This document shows positions 11,116-21,168 of a stretch of 64,000 nt of DNA, piece after piece; within the stretch, counting starts at the first letter, position 1, and every line of letters begins with the position of its first letter. The stretch is from Burkholderia glumae LMG 2196 = ATCC 33617 (lineage in GTDB: Bacteria; Pseudomonadota; Gammaproteobacteria; Burkholderiales; Burkholderiaceae). The position numbers were made by a program, and so were the translations under genes. Under the pieces are notes generated by a model, which ran no database searches, was not told the origin of the DNA, and saw only the letters and a list, made by a program, of their open reading frames with translations. The stretch is taken from the NCBI RefSeq assembly GCF_000960995.1, contig NZ_CP009435.1, forward strand, positions 744,001-808,000, read 5' to 3'.

Positions 11116-12900
11116 ATGCTGCCTGCCCAAAAACACATTCTCGAAACCCTGCTCGCCGACAGCGTGAAGCAGGTCGTCCAGGCCCTGAAAGGCGAGGCCG
11201 ACGCCGCCTTCGCGGTGCCCGCCATCACGCTCGAGCGCCCCAAGGCCGCCGCGCACGGCGACGTGGCTTGCAACGTCGCGCTGCAACTGGCCAAGCCGCT
11301 CGGCACCAATCCGCGCCAGCTGGCCGAGCAGATCGTGGCGGCCGTCACGGCGCAGCCGGCCGCGGCCGGGCTGGTCGAGGCCGCCGAGATCGCCGGCCCC
11401 GGCTTCATCAACCTGCGCCTGACGGCCGGCGCCAAGCAGGCCGTGATCGGCGCGGTGTTCGCCGAGCGCGACGCGTTCGGCCGCTCCGATCGCGACGCCG
11501 GGCGCCGCGTGCTGCTCGAATTCGTCTCGGCCAATCCCACCGGCCCGCTGCACGTCGGCCACGGCCGTCAGGCCGCGCTCGGCGACGTGCTCGCCAACGT
11601 GCTGGCGAGCCAGGGCTACGCCGTGCATCGCGAGTTCTACTACAACGACGCCGGCGTGCAGATCGGCAACCTCGCGCTGTCCACCCAGGCCCGCGCGCGC
11701 GGCCTCAAGCCCGGCGACGCCGCCTGGCCCGAGGCCGCCTACAACGGCGAATACATCGCCGACATCGCGCGCGAGTACCTGGCCGGCGCGACGGTGGCCG
11801 CGAGCGACGGCCAACCGGTGACGGGCAAGGGCGACGTGGAGGACCTCGAGGCGATCCGCCGCTTCGCCGTCGCCTACCTGCGCCGCGAGCAGGACACCGA
11901 CCTGAAGGCGTTCGGCGTGCGGTTCGACCAGTATTACCTGGAATCGTCGCTGTACGAGGAGGGCCGCGTCGAGCGGACCGTGAACGCGCTCGTCGCGGCC
12001 GGCATGACCTACGAGCAGGACGGCGCGCTGTGGCTGCGCACCACCGACGAGGGCGACGACAAGGACCGCGTGATGCGCAAGTCCGACGGCACCTATACGT
12101 ATTTCGTGCCCGACGTCGCCTATCACGTCGCCAAGTGGGAACGCGGCTTCACCAAGGTCATCAACATCCAGGGCTCGGACCACCACGGCACCATCGCGCG
12201 CGTGCGCGCGGGCCTGCAGGGCCTGGGCATCGGCATCCCGAAGGGCTATCCCGACTACGTGCTGCACAAGATGGTCACCGTGATGCGCGACGGCCAGGAG
12301 GTGAAGATATCCAAGCGCGCCGGCAGCTACGTGACGGTGCGCGACCTGATCGAATGGTCGGGCGGCGCCGCGCCGGGCTCGGAAGCCTCGCCCGATCAAC
12401 TCGACGAGGCCACCATCACGCGCGGGCGCGATGCGGTGCGCTTCTTCCTGATTTCACGCAAGGCCGACACGGAATTCGTGTTCGATATCGATCTGGCGCT
12501 GAAGCAGAACGACGAGAATCCCGTCTACTACGTCCAGTACGCGCATGCCCGCATCTGTTCGGTGATGAACGAGTGGAAGTCGCGCCACGGCGGCGACGAG
12601 GCGCGCCTGGCCGGCGCCGACCTCTCGCCGCTCGACAGCCGCGCGGCCATGGCGCTGCTGCAGAAGCTGGCCGAGTACCCGGACATGCTGACGCACGCCG
12701 CCGGCGAACTCGCACCGCACGCGGTGGCGTTCTACCTGCGCGAACTCGCGGGCGAGTTTCACTCGTTCTACAATGCGGAGCGCGTTCTCGTCGACGACGA
12801 GGCGCAGCGCACCGCGCGCATCGCGCTGCTCGCCGCGACGCGCCAGGTGCTCGCGAACGGCCTCGCGGTGCTCGGCGTGTCGTCGCCGAGCAAGATGTAA
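11116..12900 (+). CDS. argS: arginyl-tRNA synthetase
   Basis: 594 residues, the usual length. The class-I signature is SANPTGPLHVGHGR (around residue 135-149, HVGH as the HIGH variant). The KMSKS region is replaced by VKISKRAGSYVTVRDLI, and the C-terminal DALR anticodon-binding domain ends GVSSPSKM, as in other bacterial ArgS. Start ATG 11116. It charges tRNA-Arg. It lies upstream of an SPOR-domain gene and dsbA, an order that looks conserved and possibly co-transcribed. Confidence 0.97.
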   Translation: MLPAQKHILETLLADSVKQVVQALKGEADAAFAVPAITLERPKAAAHGDVACNVALQLAKPLGTNPRQLAEQIVAAVTAQPAAAGLVEAAEIAGPGFINLRLTAGAKQAVIGAVFAERDAFGRSDRDAGRRVLLEFVSANPTGPLHVGHGRQAALGDVLANVLASQGYAVHREFYYNDAGVQIGNLALSTQARARGLKPGDAAWPEAAYNGEYIADIAREYLAGATVAASDGQPVTGKGDVEDLEAIRRFAVAYLRREQDTDLKAFGVRFDQYYLESSLYEEGRVERTVNALVAAGMTYEQDGALWLRTTDEGDDKDRVMRKSDGTYTYFVPDVAYHVAKWERGFTKVINIQGSDHHGTIARVRAGLQGLGIGIPKGYPDYVLHKMVTVMRDGQEVKISKRAGSYVTVRDLIEWSGGAAPGSEASPDQLDEATITRGRDAVRFFLISRKADTEFVFDIDLALKQNDENPVYYVQYAHARICSVMNEWKSRHGGDEARLAGADLSPLDSRAAMALLQKLAEYPDMLTHAAGELAPHAVAFYLRELAGEFHSFYNAERVLVDDEAQRTARIALLAATRQVLANGLAVLGVSSPSKM

Positions 12901-12990
12901 GCCGCCGGGCCGGGCATCCGACGGCCGCGCCGCGCGCGCGGCCGCTCCCTGTTTCCCGTTTCACGACTCTTTTAGCAGGTGACTCAAGCA

Positions 12991-13785
12991 ATGGCACAAC
13001 CGCGCCGCACGTCGAAACCCTCGAAACAAGCCGGAGGAACCTTTCTCGGCATCGTGCTGGGCCTGATCGTCGGCCTCGCGATCGCCGTGGTGGTCGCGCT
13101 GTACATCACGCGCGCGCCGTCGCCGTTCGTCTCGAAGGTCGCACCGCCCGCCGACAATGCCAGCGGCGCGAGCCAGCCGCAGCAGTTCGATCCGAACCGC
13201 GCGCTGCAGGGCAAGACGCCCGGCCAGCCGGTGCCGCCGCAGGCCGCCCAGCCGGCCCCGCCGAACACCGCGCCGGGCCAGGCCGCCAACCAGACGCAGC
13301 CGCCGCTGCTGCCCGAGCCGCAGATCGTCGAGGTGCCGGGCGCGACCCCGCCGGCCGACAGCAACGGCGTGGCCGTCGCGCCGAAGCCGGCCGACAGCAC
13401 GCCGCCCGCCAAGAAGCCGCAGGCCACCGCCGACAACGCGACCTCGCAGCCGAAGGCCGCGCAGCAGCCGCCGAAGGCCGGCTCGGCCGCCACCGCCGCG
13501 AACCCGGCGGCCAAGCCCGGCTCGGCCGCCGCCGCCGCCGACGCGAACAGCGGCTACTTCCTGCAGGTGGGCGCCTACAAGACCGAGGCCGACGCCGAAC
13601 AGCAGCGCGCGCGGCTCGGCTTCCAGGGCTTCGAGTCGAAGGTGTCCAAGCGCGACCTGAACGGCGTCACCTACTATCGCGTGCGGGTCGGCCCGTTCAA
13701 CAAGTTCGACGACATGAACTCCGCGCGCCAGCGGCTGTCCGACGCCGGTGTCGATACCGCAGTGATCCGCTTCACGAAGCAATGA
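12991..13785 (+). CDS. SPOR domain-containing inner-membrane protein
   Basis: 264 residues: short cytoplasmic basic N-terminus, one transmembrane helix (about 15-38), a long Pro/Ala/Gln periplasmic linker, and a C-terminal SPOR domain (about 185-262: GYFLQVGAYKTEADAEQQRARL, YYRVRVGPF). SPOR domains bind denuded septal peptidoglycan, so it resembles FtsN or DedD-like division proteins. ATG 12991 is preferred over an in-frame GTG at 12979 because an AGGTGA Shine-Dalgarno is correctly spaced. Confidence 0.9.
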   Translation: MAQPRRTSKPSKQAGGTFLGIVLGLIVGLAIAVVVALYITRAPSPFVSKVAPPADNASGASQPQQFDPNRALQGKTPGQPVPPQAAQPAPPNTAPGQAANQTQPPLLPEPQIVEVPGATPPADSNGVAVAPKPADSTPPAKKPQATADNATSQPKAAQQPPKAGSAATAANPAAKPGSAAAAADANSGYFLQVGAYKTEADAEQQRARLGFQGFESKVSKRDLNGVTYYRVRVGPFNKFDDMNSARQRLSDAGVDTAVIRFTKQ

Positions 13786-13832
13786 GAACCGGCCGGCCGC
13801 AGCCGGCCCCTGCAACCGTTCGAAAACCCAAC

Positions 13833-14471
13833 ATGAAAAAATTGCTCAGCATGCTGTTCCTCTCCATCGGCCTCGTCGCGGGCGCGGCTCACGCGTCGCC
13901 GTCGGCGCCCGTGGCGGGCAAGGAATACGAGGTGATGAAGGCGCCGCAGCCGGTATCGGCGCCGGCCGGCAAGGTCGAGGTCATCGAGTTCTTCTGGTAC
14001 GGCTGCCCGCACTGCTACGAGTTCGAGCCGACGCTCGAGGCGTGGGTCAAGAAGCAGGGCGACAACATCGTGTTCAAGCGCGTGCCGGTGGCGTTCCGCG
14101 AGGATTTCCTGCCGCATTCGTCGATGTATTACGCGCTCCACGCGCTGGGCCTGGCCGAGAAGGACACGCCGGCCGTGTTCAACGCGATCCACAAGGAAAA
14201 GAACTACCTGCTGACGCCGCAGGCGCAGGCCGACTTCCTCGCCACGCTGGGCGTGGACAAGCAGAAGTACCTCGCCGTCTACAACTCGTTCAGCGTGCAG
14301 GGCGAGGTCAAGCAGGCGAGCGAGATGCTCAAGAGCTACAACATCGACGGCGTGCCGACCATGGTGATCCAGGGCAAGTACAAGACCGGCCCGTCCTACA
14401 CGAACGGCGTCGACAACACGCCGGCCGTGCTCGACTACCTCGTCAAGCAGGTCAAGGACAAGAAGCTCTGA
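13833..14471 (+). CDS. dsbA: thiol:disulfide interchange protein DsbA
   Basis: 212 residues. Cleavable signal peptide (KK, hydrophobic core, AHA near residue 20), then a thioredoxin fold with active site CPHC (Cys58 and Cys61) and a cis-Pro loop DGVPTMV. Periplasmic oxidant that makes disulfide bonds and is re-oxidised by DsbB (not in this window). 47 bp after the SPOR gene. Confidence 0.95.
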   Translation: MKKLLSMLFLSIGLVAGAAHASPSAPVAGKEYEVMKAPQPVSAPAGKVEVIEFFWYGCPHCYEFEPTLEAWVKKQGDNIVFKRVPVAFREDFLPHSSMYYALHALGLAEKDTPAVFNAIHKEKNYLLTPQAQADFLATLGVDKQKYLAVYNSFSVQGEVKQASEMLKSYNIDGVPTMVIQGKYKTGPSYTNGVDNTPAVLDYLVKQVKDKKL

Positions 14472-14499
14472 TCGCCCTCTGCCGCTCGCGGACGCCGAC

Positions 14500-15282
14500 A
14501 TGACCGCTCCCCTAAAGGTCTTCATCACCGGCGCCTCGAGCGGCCTCGGGCTCGCGCTCGCCGAGGCCTACGCCCGGCAGGGCGCGACGCTCGGGCTCGT
14601 CGCGCGCCGCGCCGAGCCGCTCGCCGCCTTCGCGCGGCACCACCCCCAGCTTTCCGTCTCGATCCATCCCGCCGACGTGCGCGACGCGGCCGCGCTGCAG
14701 CGCGCCGCCGACGCGTTCGTGGCCGCGCACGGCTGGCCCGACGTGGTGATCGCCAACGCCGGCGTGAGCCGCGGCGCGATCACCGGCGAGGGCGACCTCG
14801 ATGCGTTCCGCGAGATCATGGAGGTCAACTGGTTCGGCATGGTCGCCACCTTCGAGCCGTTCGTGGCCGCGATGCGCGCCGCGCGGCACGGCACGCTGGT
14901 GGGCGTGGCGAGCGTGGCCGGGGTGCGCGGGCTGCCCGGCTCGGGCGCCTACAGCGCGTCGAAATCGGCCGCGCTGAAGTATCTGGAGGCGCTGCGCGTC
15001 GAACTGCGGCCGGCCGGCGTCGGCGTGGTCACGATCGCGCCGGGCTATATCCGCACGCCGATGACCGAGCACAACCCGTACCGCATGCCGTTCCTGATGG
15101 ACGCCGACCGCTTTGCCGAACGCGCGGTGCGCGCGATAGCGTCGCAGGACGCGTTTCGCGTGATCCCGTGGCAAATGGGGATCGTCGCGAAGATCCTGCA
15201 CGTCGCGCCGCGCTGGCTCTACGACCGCGTGTTCGAGAAGGCCCCGCGCAAGCCGCGCGCGCCCGGCACGACGCCCGACTGA
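14500..15282 (+). CDS. short-chain dehydrogenase/reductase
   Basis: 260 residues of classical SDR fold: NAD(P)-binding TGASSGLGLAL near residue 10, NAGVS, and catalytic Tyr-Lys in YSASK. Directly after dsbA (28-bp gap), likely the end of the argS-SPOR-dsbA unit. The substrate cannot be inferred. Confidence 0.9.
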   Translation: MTAPLKVFITGASSGLGLALAEAYARQGATLGLVARRAEPLAAFARHHPQLSVSIHPADVRDAAALQRAADAFVAAHGWPDVVIANAGVSRGAITGEGDLDAFREIMEVNWFGMVATFEPFVAAMRAARHGTLVGVASVAGVRGLPGSGAYSASKSAALKYLEALRVELRPAGVGVVTIAPGYIRTPMTEHNPYRMPFLMDADRFAERAVRAIASQDAFRVIPWQMGIVAKILHVAPRWLYDRVFEKAPRKPRAPGTTPD

Positions 15283-15484
15283 GCGGCGCCGCGCGGCGCG
15301 CTCGCACCGATCCCGCGGCCCGCGCGCGGGCGCCCGGGCTGCGGCGCCGGTTGCGCCGAGGTCGCGGCCGCCCCGGCCGCGCACGTTCACGCCGCGCGTT
15401 TTTTGACGGTATGCTAGTCGGCCGGTGCCGTGGCGAACCCGCCGCCGCACCCCGACCACCGCCCCTGTCCACCCGGGAGATCCC

Positions 15485-17071
15485 ATGCGTTTCACGATGC
15501 TCGCCGCCGCGCTCGTCGCCGCCGCCCCTCTCCTTGCCGCCGCGAAGCCGCTGACGGTGTGTACCGAAGCGAGCCCGGACGGCTTCGACGTCGTGCAGTA
15601 CAACTCGCTCGTCACCACCAACGCGTCCGCCGACGTGATCTTCAATACGCTGGTGTCATACGACGAGGCGACGAAGAAGGTGGTGCCGGCGCTGGCCGAC
15701 AAGTGGGACGTCAGCGCCGACGGCCGCACCGTCACGTTCCATCTCCGGCCGAACGTCGCGTTCCAGAGCACCGACTACTTCAAGCCCACGCGCGCGCTCG
15801 ACGCCGACGACGTGGTGTTCAGCTTCTCGCGCATGCTCGACAGCGACAATCCGTGGCACAAGGTGGCCGGCCCGAGCGGCTTCCCGCACGCGCAGTCGAT
15901 GGGGCTCGTCAAGCTCGTCAAGTCGGTCACCAAGGTGGACCCGCTGACGGTGAGGTTCGAGCTGAACGAGCCGAACGCGACCTTCGTGCCGATCCTGACG
16001 ATGGGCTTCGCCTCGATCTATTCGGCCGAATACGCGGACCAGCTGCTCAAGGCCGGCAAGCAGGCCGAGCTCAACGCCAGGCCGATCGGCACCGGCCCGT
16101 TCGTGCTGAAGCGCTACACCAAGGACGCGCTGATCCGCTACGACGCGAACCCCACCTACTGGGGCACCAAGCCGAAGGTGGACCGGCTGATCTATGCGAT
16201 CACGCCCGACGCGTCGGTGCGCGCGCAGAAGGTGAGGGCCGGCGAATGCCAGATCGCGCTGTCGCCGAAGCCGCAGGACGTGGCCGCCGCGAAGGCCGAC
16301 AAGGCCTTGAAAGTGGTGGAGACGCCGGCCTTCATGACCGCGTTCGTCGCACTCAACACCGAGCACAAGCCGCTCGACAATCCCAAGGTGCGCGAGGCGC
16401 TCAACCTCGCGTTCGATCGCGCGACCTACCTGAAGGTGGTGTTCGACAACACCGCGACGCCGGCCACCAACCCGTATCCGCCCAACACCTGGAGCTATGC
16501 GAAGTCGGTGTCGCCGTATCCGTATGATCCGGCCAAGGCCAAGCGGCTGCTGGCCGAGGCCGGCTTCCCGAACGGCTTCTCGACCACCATCTGGGTGCGC
16601 CCCACGGGCAGCGTGCTGAACCCGAACCCGAAGGCCGGCGCCGAGCTGCTGCAGGCCGACTTCGCGAAGATCGGCGTGAAGGCCGAGGTGAAGGTGATGG
16701 AATGGGGCGAGCTGATCAAGCGGGCCAAGCTCGGCCAGCACGACATGCTGTTCATGGGCTGGGCCGGCGACAACGGCGATCCGGACAACTACCTGACGCC
16801 GCTGTTCAGCTGCAACGCCGTGAAGTCGGGCATCAACTTCTCGCGCTTCTGCGACGCGCAGCTCGACCAGCTGATCGCCGAGGGCAAGGAAACCGCCGAC
16901 CAGGCCAAGCGCAGCAAGGCCTATGAAGCCGCGCAGCAGATCATCCACGACCAGGCGCTGTGGATTCCGCTCGGCTACCCGACCGCGTCGGCCATCACGC
17001 GGCCGAACGTGCACGGCTATCAGGTCAGCCCGTTCGGCCGCCAGCACTTCACCGAGGTGTCGGTGCAGTAA
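15485..17071 (+). CDS. peptide-type ABC transporter substrate-binding protein (family 5)
   Basis: 528 residues with a signal peptide (MRFTMLAAALVAAAPLLAAA). Family-5 extracellular solute-binding fold: LTVCTEASPDGFDVVQYNS, GTGPFVLKRY, DPDNYLTPLFSC and TEVSVQ at the end. Similar in build to dipeptide-binding DppA. Cys pairs in the mature part also fit DppA. ATG 15485 is chosen because the signal peptide starts there. No permease or ATPase genes are adjacent; they must be elsewhere. Confidence 0.9.
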   Translation: MRFTMLAAALVAAAPLLAAAKPLTVCTEASPDGFDVVQYNSLVTTNASADVIFNTLVSYDEATKKVVPALADKWDVSADGRTVTFHLRPNVAFQSTDYFKPTRALDADDVVFSFSRMLDSDNPWHKVAGPSGFPHAQSMGLVKLVKSVTKVDPLTVRFELNEPNATFVPILTMGFASIYSAEYADQLLKAGKQAELNARPIGTGPFVLKRYTKDALIRYDANPTYWGTKPKVDRLIYAITPDASVRAQKVRAGECQIALSPKPQDVAAAKADKALKVVETPAFMTAFVALNTEHKPLDNPKVREALNLAFDRATYLKVVFDNTATPATNPYPPNTWSYAKSVSPYPYDPAKAKRLLAEAGFPNGFSTTIWVRPTGSVLNPNPKAGAELLQADFAKIGVKAEVKVMEWGELIKRAKLGQHDMLFMGWAGDNGDPDNYLTPLFSCNAVKSGINFSRFCDAQLDQLIAEGKETADQAKRSKAYEAAQQIIHDQALWIPLGYPTASAITRPNVHGYQVSPFGRQHFTEVSVQ

Positions 17072-17087
17072 CGGCCGCCGGCGGTCG

Positions 17088-17125
17088 CCGGCCGAGCGCC
17101 GCACGCGTGTGCGGCGCTCGGCCGG
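17088..17125. terminator. 17-bp perfect hairpin between convergent genes
   Basis: Arms 17088-17104 and 17109-17125 are perfectly complementary around a GCGT loop. It lies between the convergent solute-binding protein and MBL genes. There is no T-run on either side, so it would be an unusual U-less terminator or an mRNA 3'-end stabiliser. Confidence 0.55.
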
Positions 17126-17133
17126 CCCGCGGT

Positions 17134-18225
17134 TCAGCCCGCGCCCCGCTTGGCGGGCCGGAACCGGAACACGCCGTCGGCCCCGGTCTCGCGCACCAGC
17201 TCGCCCGCCAGCCACAGCAGATGCAGGTGCGCGATCGCCTCGCCGAGCGCGAAGCTCAGCTGATGCACGTCCAGCTCGCGGCGGCGGAACATCACCGGCA
17301 CCACGTCGGCGGCGCTCGCCGGCTGCTCGGCGCAGAGCGCGCGAACCTCGTCGAGGCGCGCGGCATGATGCTCGCGCAGCTGCGCGACGCGCGTGCGCAG
17401 GCCGCGAAACGGCCTGCCGTGCGACGGCAGCACCAGCGTGTCGGCCGCCATCGGCTCGTAGCGCGCGAGCGAATCGAGGTAGAGCGCGAGCGGATTGCCT
17501 TCCGGCTCGAGGTCGAACACCGAGACGTTGGTCGAGATACGCGGCAGCACCATGTCCCCGGAGATCAGCAGCCGCTCGTCGGCGCAGTGCAGCGCGGCGT
17601 GCTCGGGCGAGTGCCCGAAGCCCGTCACCACCTGCCAGCGGCGCGAGCCGATGGTCAGCGTGTCGCCGTCGCGCAGCCGGCGGTAGCGCGGCGCCACGGC
17701 CGGCACCAGCTCCGCGTAGTAGCGAGTGCGGCGGCGCAGCTCGCCGAGCTTGGCCTCGTCGGTCAGGCCGTGCCGCGCGAAATGCTCGGCCGCCGCGTGG
17801 CCGCCCGCGTTCGAGCCGTTGCCCGAGGCCATCACGTTGCCGAACAGGTATTCGCCGAGCGTCATCCAGAGCCGCACCTGCCAGCGCCCGCGCGCGCCGC
17901 CCTCGCAGATCCAGTTCGCGAGCCCGAAGTGGTCGGGATGGCAGTGCGTGACGATCACGCGCAGCACCGGCAGGCCGTCCAGGTGCGTGTCGAAGATGTG
18001 TTCCCAGTGGCGGCGGATCTGGTCCGAGGCGATCCCGCAGTCCACCACGGTCCAGCCCGGCTGGCCGTCGAGTTCGTCGCGCAGCAGCCAGAGATTGATG
18101 TGGTCGAGCGAGAACGGCAGCGGCATGCGCAGCCACCGTATGCCGGGCGCCACCTCCAGGTACTCGCCCGGCTCGGGCAGCGTGTCGGCGAACGGATAGT
18201 CGAGTTGCTGTTCCAGTGCGTTCAT
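17134..18225 (-). CDS. MBL-fold metallo-hydrolase
   Basis: 363 residues. Metallo-beta-lactamase fold with the metal motif THCHPDHFG, further ligands around GHSPEHAALH and LLISGDMVLP, and the C-terminal LPSHGRPF. The C-terminal winged-helix-like extension (after about 270) is of the LACTB2 or hydroxyacylglutathione-hydrolase-related type. Start ATG 18225 (MNALEQQL). Cytosolic. The substrate is unknown. Confidence 0.88.
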   Translation of the reverse strand: MNALEQQLDYPFADTLPEPGEYLEVAPGIRWLRMPLPFSLDHINLWLLRDELDGQPGWTVVDCGIASDQIRRHWEHIFDTHLDGLPVLRVIVTHCHPDHFGLANWICEGGARGRWQVRLWMTLGEYLFGNVMASGNGSNAGGHAAAEHFARHGLTDEAKLGELRRRTRYYAELVPAVAPRYRRLRDGDTLTIGSRRWQVVTGFGHSPEHAALHCADERLLISGDMVLPRISTNVSVFDLEPEGNPLALYLDSLARYEPMAADTLVLPSHGRPFRGLRTRVAQLREHHAARLDEVRALCAEQPASAADVVPVMFRRRELDVHQLSFALGEAIAHLHLLWLAGELVRETGADGVFRFRPAKRGAG

Positions 18226-18548
18226 GTCGTCTCGTGTCGTGCGCCGGCGGGGACGGCGGAGGGAATCGTCGCCCGATTCTAGCGCGTGCGGCGCGCGGCC
18301 GGCCCCGGGCCGCGCGGGACGAGCCGCGAGCGGCTGCCGCTTGGGCTGCTCGGCCCGCCGCGGCCGCAAAAAAAGTTCGCCGCGCGATCGCCCGCGAACC
18401 GCGCCGCTTGCCGGCAATTGCGCGATTCGTCGGCCAATCTCGGCGATCGGCCGGCCCCGGCCCCGCGCGGCCGGGCGCCAGGGCCGCGGCAACCAGCGCG
18501 GGTGACGGTAAAATGGCGGCTCGCCCCAGCCACGAGCCCGGACGGACC
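18226..18548. other. 323-bp divergent gap, MBL hydrolase / aceK
   Basis: Extremely GC-rich apart from a short A-run near 18368. It must hold promoters for both genes but no convincing hexamers, operators or RNA structure were seen. Confidence 0.5.
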
Positions 18549-20357
18549 ATGCACCACTTTCCCAAGCTGCTCTCCTCGCAGATCGGTTTCGACGTCGCCC
18601 GGACGATGCTGGACGGGTTCGATCGCCATTACCGGGTGTTTCGCGACGCGGCCGTCGAGGCGAAGGCCCGGTTCGAGGCGGCAGACTGGCACGGGCTGCA
18701 GCGGCTCGCGCGCGAGCGCATCACGTCCTACGACGAGCGCGTGCGCGAATGCGTCGAGCAGCTGCAGGACGAATACGACGCCGAGCGCATCGACGACGAG
18801 GTCTGGCAGCAGATCAAGCTGCACTACATCGGGCTGCTGACCACCCACCTGCAGCCCGAATGCGCGGAAACCTTCTTCAACTCGGTCTGCTGCAAGATCC
18901 TGCACCGCTCGTACTTCAACAACGACTTCATCTTCGTGCGCCCGGCGATCTCGACCGACTACCTCGAGAACGCGGCGCCGGCCGCCAGGCCGACCTACCG
19001 CGCCTACTATCCGGCGCAGGACGGGCTGGCGGCCACGCTCGAGCGGATCGTCACGAACTTCCAGCTCGCGCCGCCGTTCGAGGACCTGAGGCGCGACACG
19101 GCCTGCCTGATGCAGGCGATCGACGACGAGTTCGGCCCGTTCAGCGAGGCCTTCAACTTCCAGATCCACGTGCTGTCGTCGCCGTTCTTCCGCAATCAGG
19201 CCGCCTATCTGGTCGGACGCATCGTCAACGGCGAGCGCGTGCTGCCGTTCGCGGTGCCGGTGCGCCATGTCGGCGGCGGCAAGCTCGCGCTCGACACGGT
19301 GCTGCTGCGGCGCGAGCAGCTGCAGGTGCTGTTCGGCTTCGCGCATTCGTATTTCCTGGTGGACATGGACGTGCCGTCGGCCTACGTCGCGTTCCTCGGC
19401 TCGATCATGCCCGGCAAGCCGAAGGCCGAGATCTACACCGCGCTGGGGCTGCAGAAGCAGGGCAAGAACCTGTTCTACCGCGACCTGCTGCATCACCTCT
19501 CGCATTCGAGCGACCGCTTCGTGATCGCGCCCGGCATCAAGGGGCTCGTGATGCTGGTGTTCACGCTGCCGTCGTTCCCCTACGTGTTCAAGGCGATCAA
19601 GGACCGCTTCCCGCCGCCGAAGGACACCACGCGCGAGCAGATCATGGAGAAGTACCAGCTCGTCAAGCGCCACGACCGGCTCGGCCGGATGGCCGACACG
19701 CTCGAATACTCGAGCGTGGCGCTGCCGCTCGCGCGCCTCGACGAGGCGCTGCTGCGCGAGCTGGAGAAGGAAGCGCCGTCGCTGCTCGAATACGACGGCG
19801 ACAGCGTGGTGATCCGGCACCTGTACATCGAGCGGCGCATGACGCCGCTGAACCTCTACCTGCAGCACGGCAGCGACGCCGAGGTCGAGCACGGCGTGCA
19901 GGAATACGGCGATGCGATCAAGGAACTGATCCAGGCGAACATCTTCCCCGGCGACATGCTCTACAAGAACTTCGGGGTGACGCGCCACGGCCGCGTGGTG
20001 TTCTACGACTACGACGAGATCGAATACCTGACCGACTGCCAGGTGCGCCGCGTGCCGCCGCCGCGCCACGAGGACGACGAGCTCGCGAGCGAGCCGTGGT
20101 ATTCGGTCGGCCCGCGCGACATCTTCCCCGAAACCTACGGGCCGTTCCTGCTCGGCGATCCGCGCGTGCGCAAGGCGTTCCTGGCCCGGCATCCGGACTT
20201 CTTCGATCCGGCGCTCTGGCAGGACAGCCAGGACCGGCTGCGGCGCGGCGAGCTGCCCGAGTTTTTCCCCTACGCTGCGTCGCTGCGGTTCCGCACGCGC
20301 TATCCCGAGCGCTTCGCCGGCCACGGCGCGGCCCCGGCCGCCCCACGCGCGGCCTGA
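18549..20357 (+). CDS. aceK: isocitrate dehydrogenase kinase/phosphatase
   Basis: 602 residues, a typical AceK length. N-terminal regulatory half (FPKLLSSQIGFDVARTMLDGF, HLQPECAETFFNSVCCKIL) and C-terminal kinase-like half with ATP-site features (IAPGIKGLVMLVFTLPSFPY, the FGVTRHGRVVFYDYDEIEYL metal/catalytic segment). It switches isocitrate dehydrogenase off and on to divert carbon to the glyoxylate bypass. Here aceK stands apart from aceA and aceB. Confidence 0.96.
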   Translation: MHHFPKLLSSQIGFDVARTMLDGFDRHYRVFRDAAVEAKARFEAADWHGLQRLARERITSYDERVRECVEQLQDEYDAERIDDEVWQQIKLHYIGLLTTHLQPECAETFFNSVCCKILHRSYFNNDFIFVRPAISTDYLENAAPAARPTYRAYYPAQDGLAATLERIVTNFQLAPPFEDLRRDTACLMQAIDDEFGPFSEAFNFQIHVLSSPFFRNQAAYLVGRIVNGERVLPFAVPVRHVGGGKLALDTVLLRREQLQVLFGFAHSYFLVDMDVPSAYVAFLGSIMPGKPKAEIYTALGLQKQGKNLFYRDLLHHLSHSSDRFVIAPGIKGLVMLVFTLPSFPYVFKAIKDRFPPPKDTTREQIMEKYQLVKRHDRLGRMADTLEYSSVALPLARLDEALLRELEKEAPSLLEYDGDSVVIRHLYIERRMTPLNLYLQHGSDAEVEHGVQEYGDAIKELIQANIFPGDMLYKNFGVTRHGRVVFYDYDEIEYLTDCQVRRVPPPRHEDDELASEPWYSVGPRDIFPETYGPFLLGDPRVRKAFLARHPDFFDPALWQDSQDRLRRGELPEFFPYAASLRFRTRYPERFAGHGAAPAAPRAA

Positions 20358-20397
20358 GCACGGCGACGCCCCTTACTCCCTGTCACGGACCCTCGCG

Positions 20398-21168
20398 ATG
20401 ACCACCAACGCCCACCCGCTCTCCGACCTGTTCGAGAACAACGAGACCTGGGTCAACCGCAAACTCGCCGAAGATCCGCACTTCTTCGAACGCCTGAAGG
20501 ACCAGCAGGCCCCGGCCTACCTGTGGATCGGCTGCTCCGATTCCCGCGTGCCGGCCAACCAGATCGTCGGGCTGCAGCCCGGCGAGGTGTTCGTGCATCG
20601 CAACATCGCCAACGTGGTGGTGCACAGCGACCTGAACTGCCTGTCGGTGGTGCAGTTCGCCGTCGACATCCTGAAGGTCAAGCACATCATGGTGGTGGGC
20701 CATTACGGCTGCTCGGGCGTGAACGCCGCGCTCACCAACCGCCGCGTCGGGCTCGCCGACAACTGGCTGCACCACGTGCAGGACGTGCGCGACAAGCACG
20801 CGGCGCTGCTCGAAGAATGGCCGCTCGGCGAGGCGCGCTACCGCCGCCTGATCGAGCTGAACGCGATCGAGCAGGTGGTCAACCTGTGCCGCACCACCAT
20901 CGTCGGCGACGCCTGGGCGCGCGGCCAGGCGCTGTCGGTACACGGCCTGGTGTACGGCGTCCACGACGGCAGGATGCGCAACCTCGGCATGACGGTCGCG
21001 TCGCCCGAGGCGCTGGAACCCGTTCATCGCCGCTGCGTCGACGCATTGTCGGCGGGGCGTGCACTGTCGGCGGACAACGATATGGTCGCGGCCGATGCGG
21101 CGAAGCTCGCCGACGTCGCCGAACAGGTCGCGAATACTCTGATGGAGACGAAACATGACGACTGCTGA
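20398..21168 (+). CDS. can: beta-class carbonic anhydrase
   Basis: 256 residues. Zinc ligands and catalytic dyad are visible: CSDSRVP (Cys and Asp), HYGCSGVNA (His and Cys). Interconverts CO2 and bicarbonate in the cytosol. The gene starts 40 bp after aceK, and its 3' end overlaps the thiolase start by 14 bp, indicating translational coupling. Confidence 0.95.
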   Translation: MTTNAHPLSDLFENNETWVNRKLAEDPHFFERLKDQQAPAYLWIGCSDSRVPANQIVGLQPGEVFVHRNIANVVVHSDLNCLSVVQFAVDILKVKHIMVVGHYGCSGVNAALTNRRVGLADNWLHHVQDVRDKHAALLEEWPLGEARYRRLIELNAIEQVVNLCRTTIVGDAWARGQALSVHGLVYGVHDGRMRNLGMTVASPEALEPVHRRCVDALSAGRALSADNDMVAADAAKLADVAEQVANTLMETKHDDC

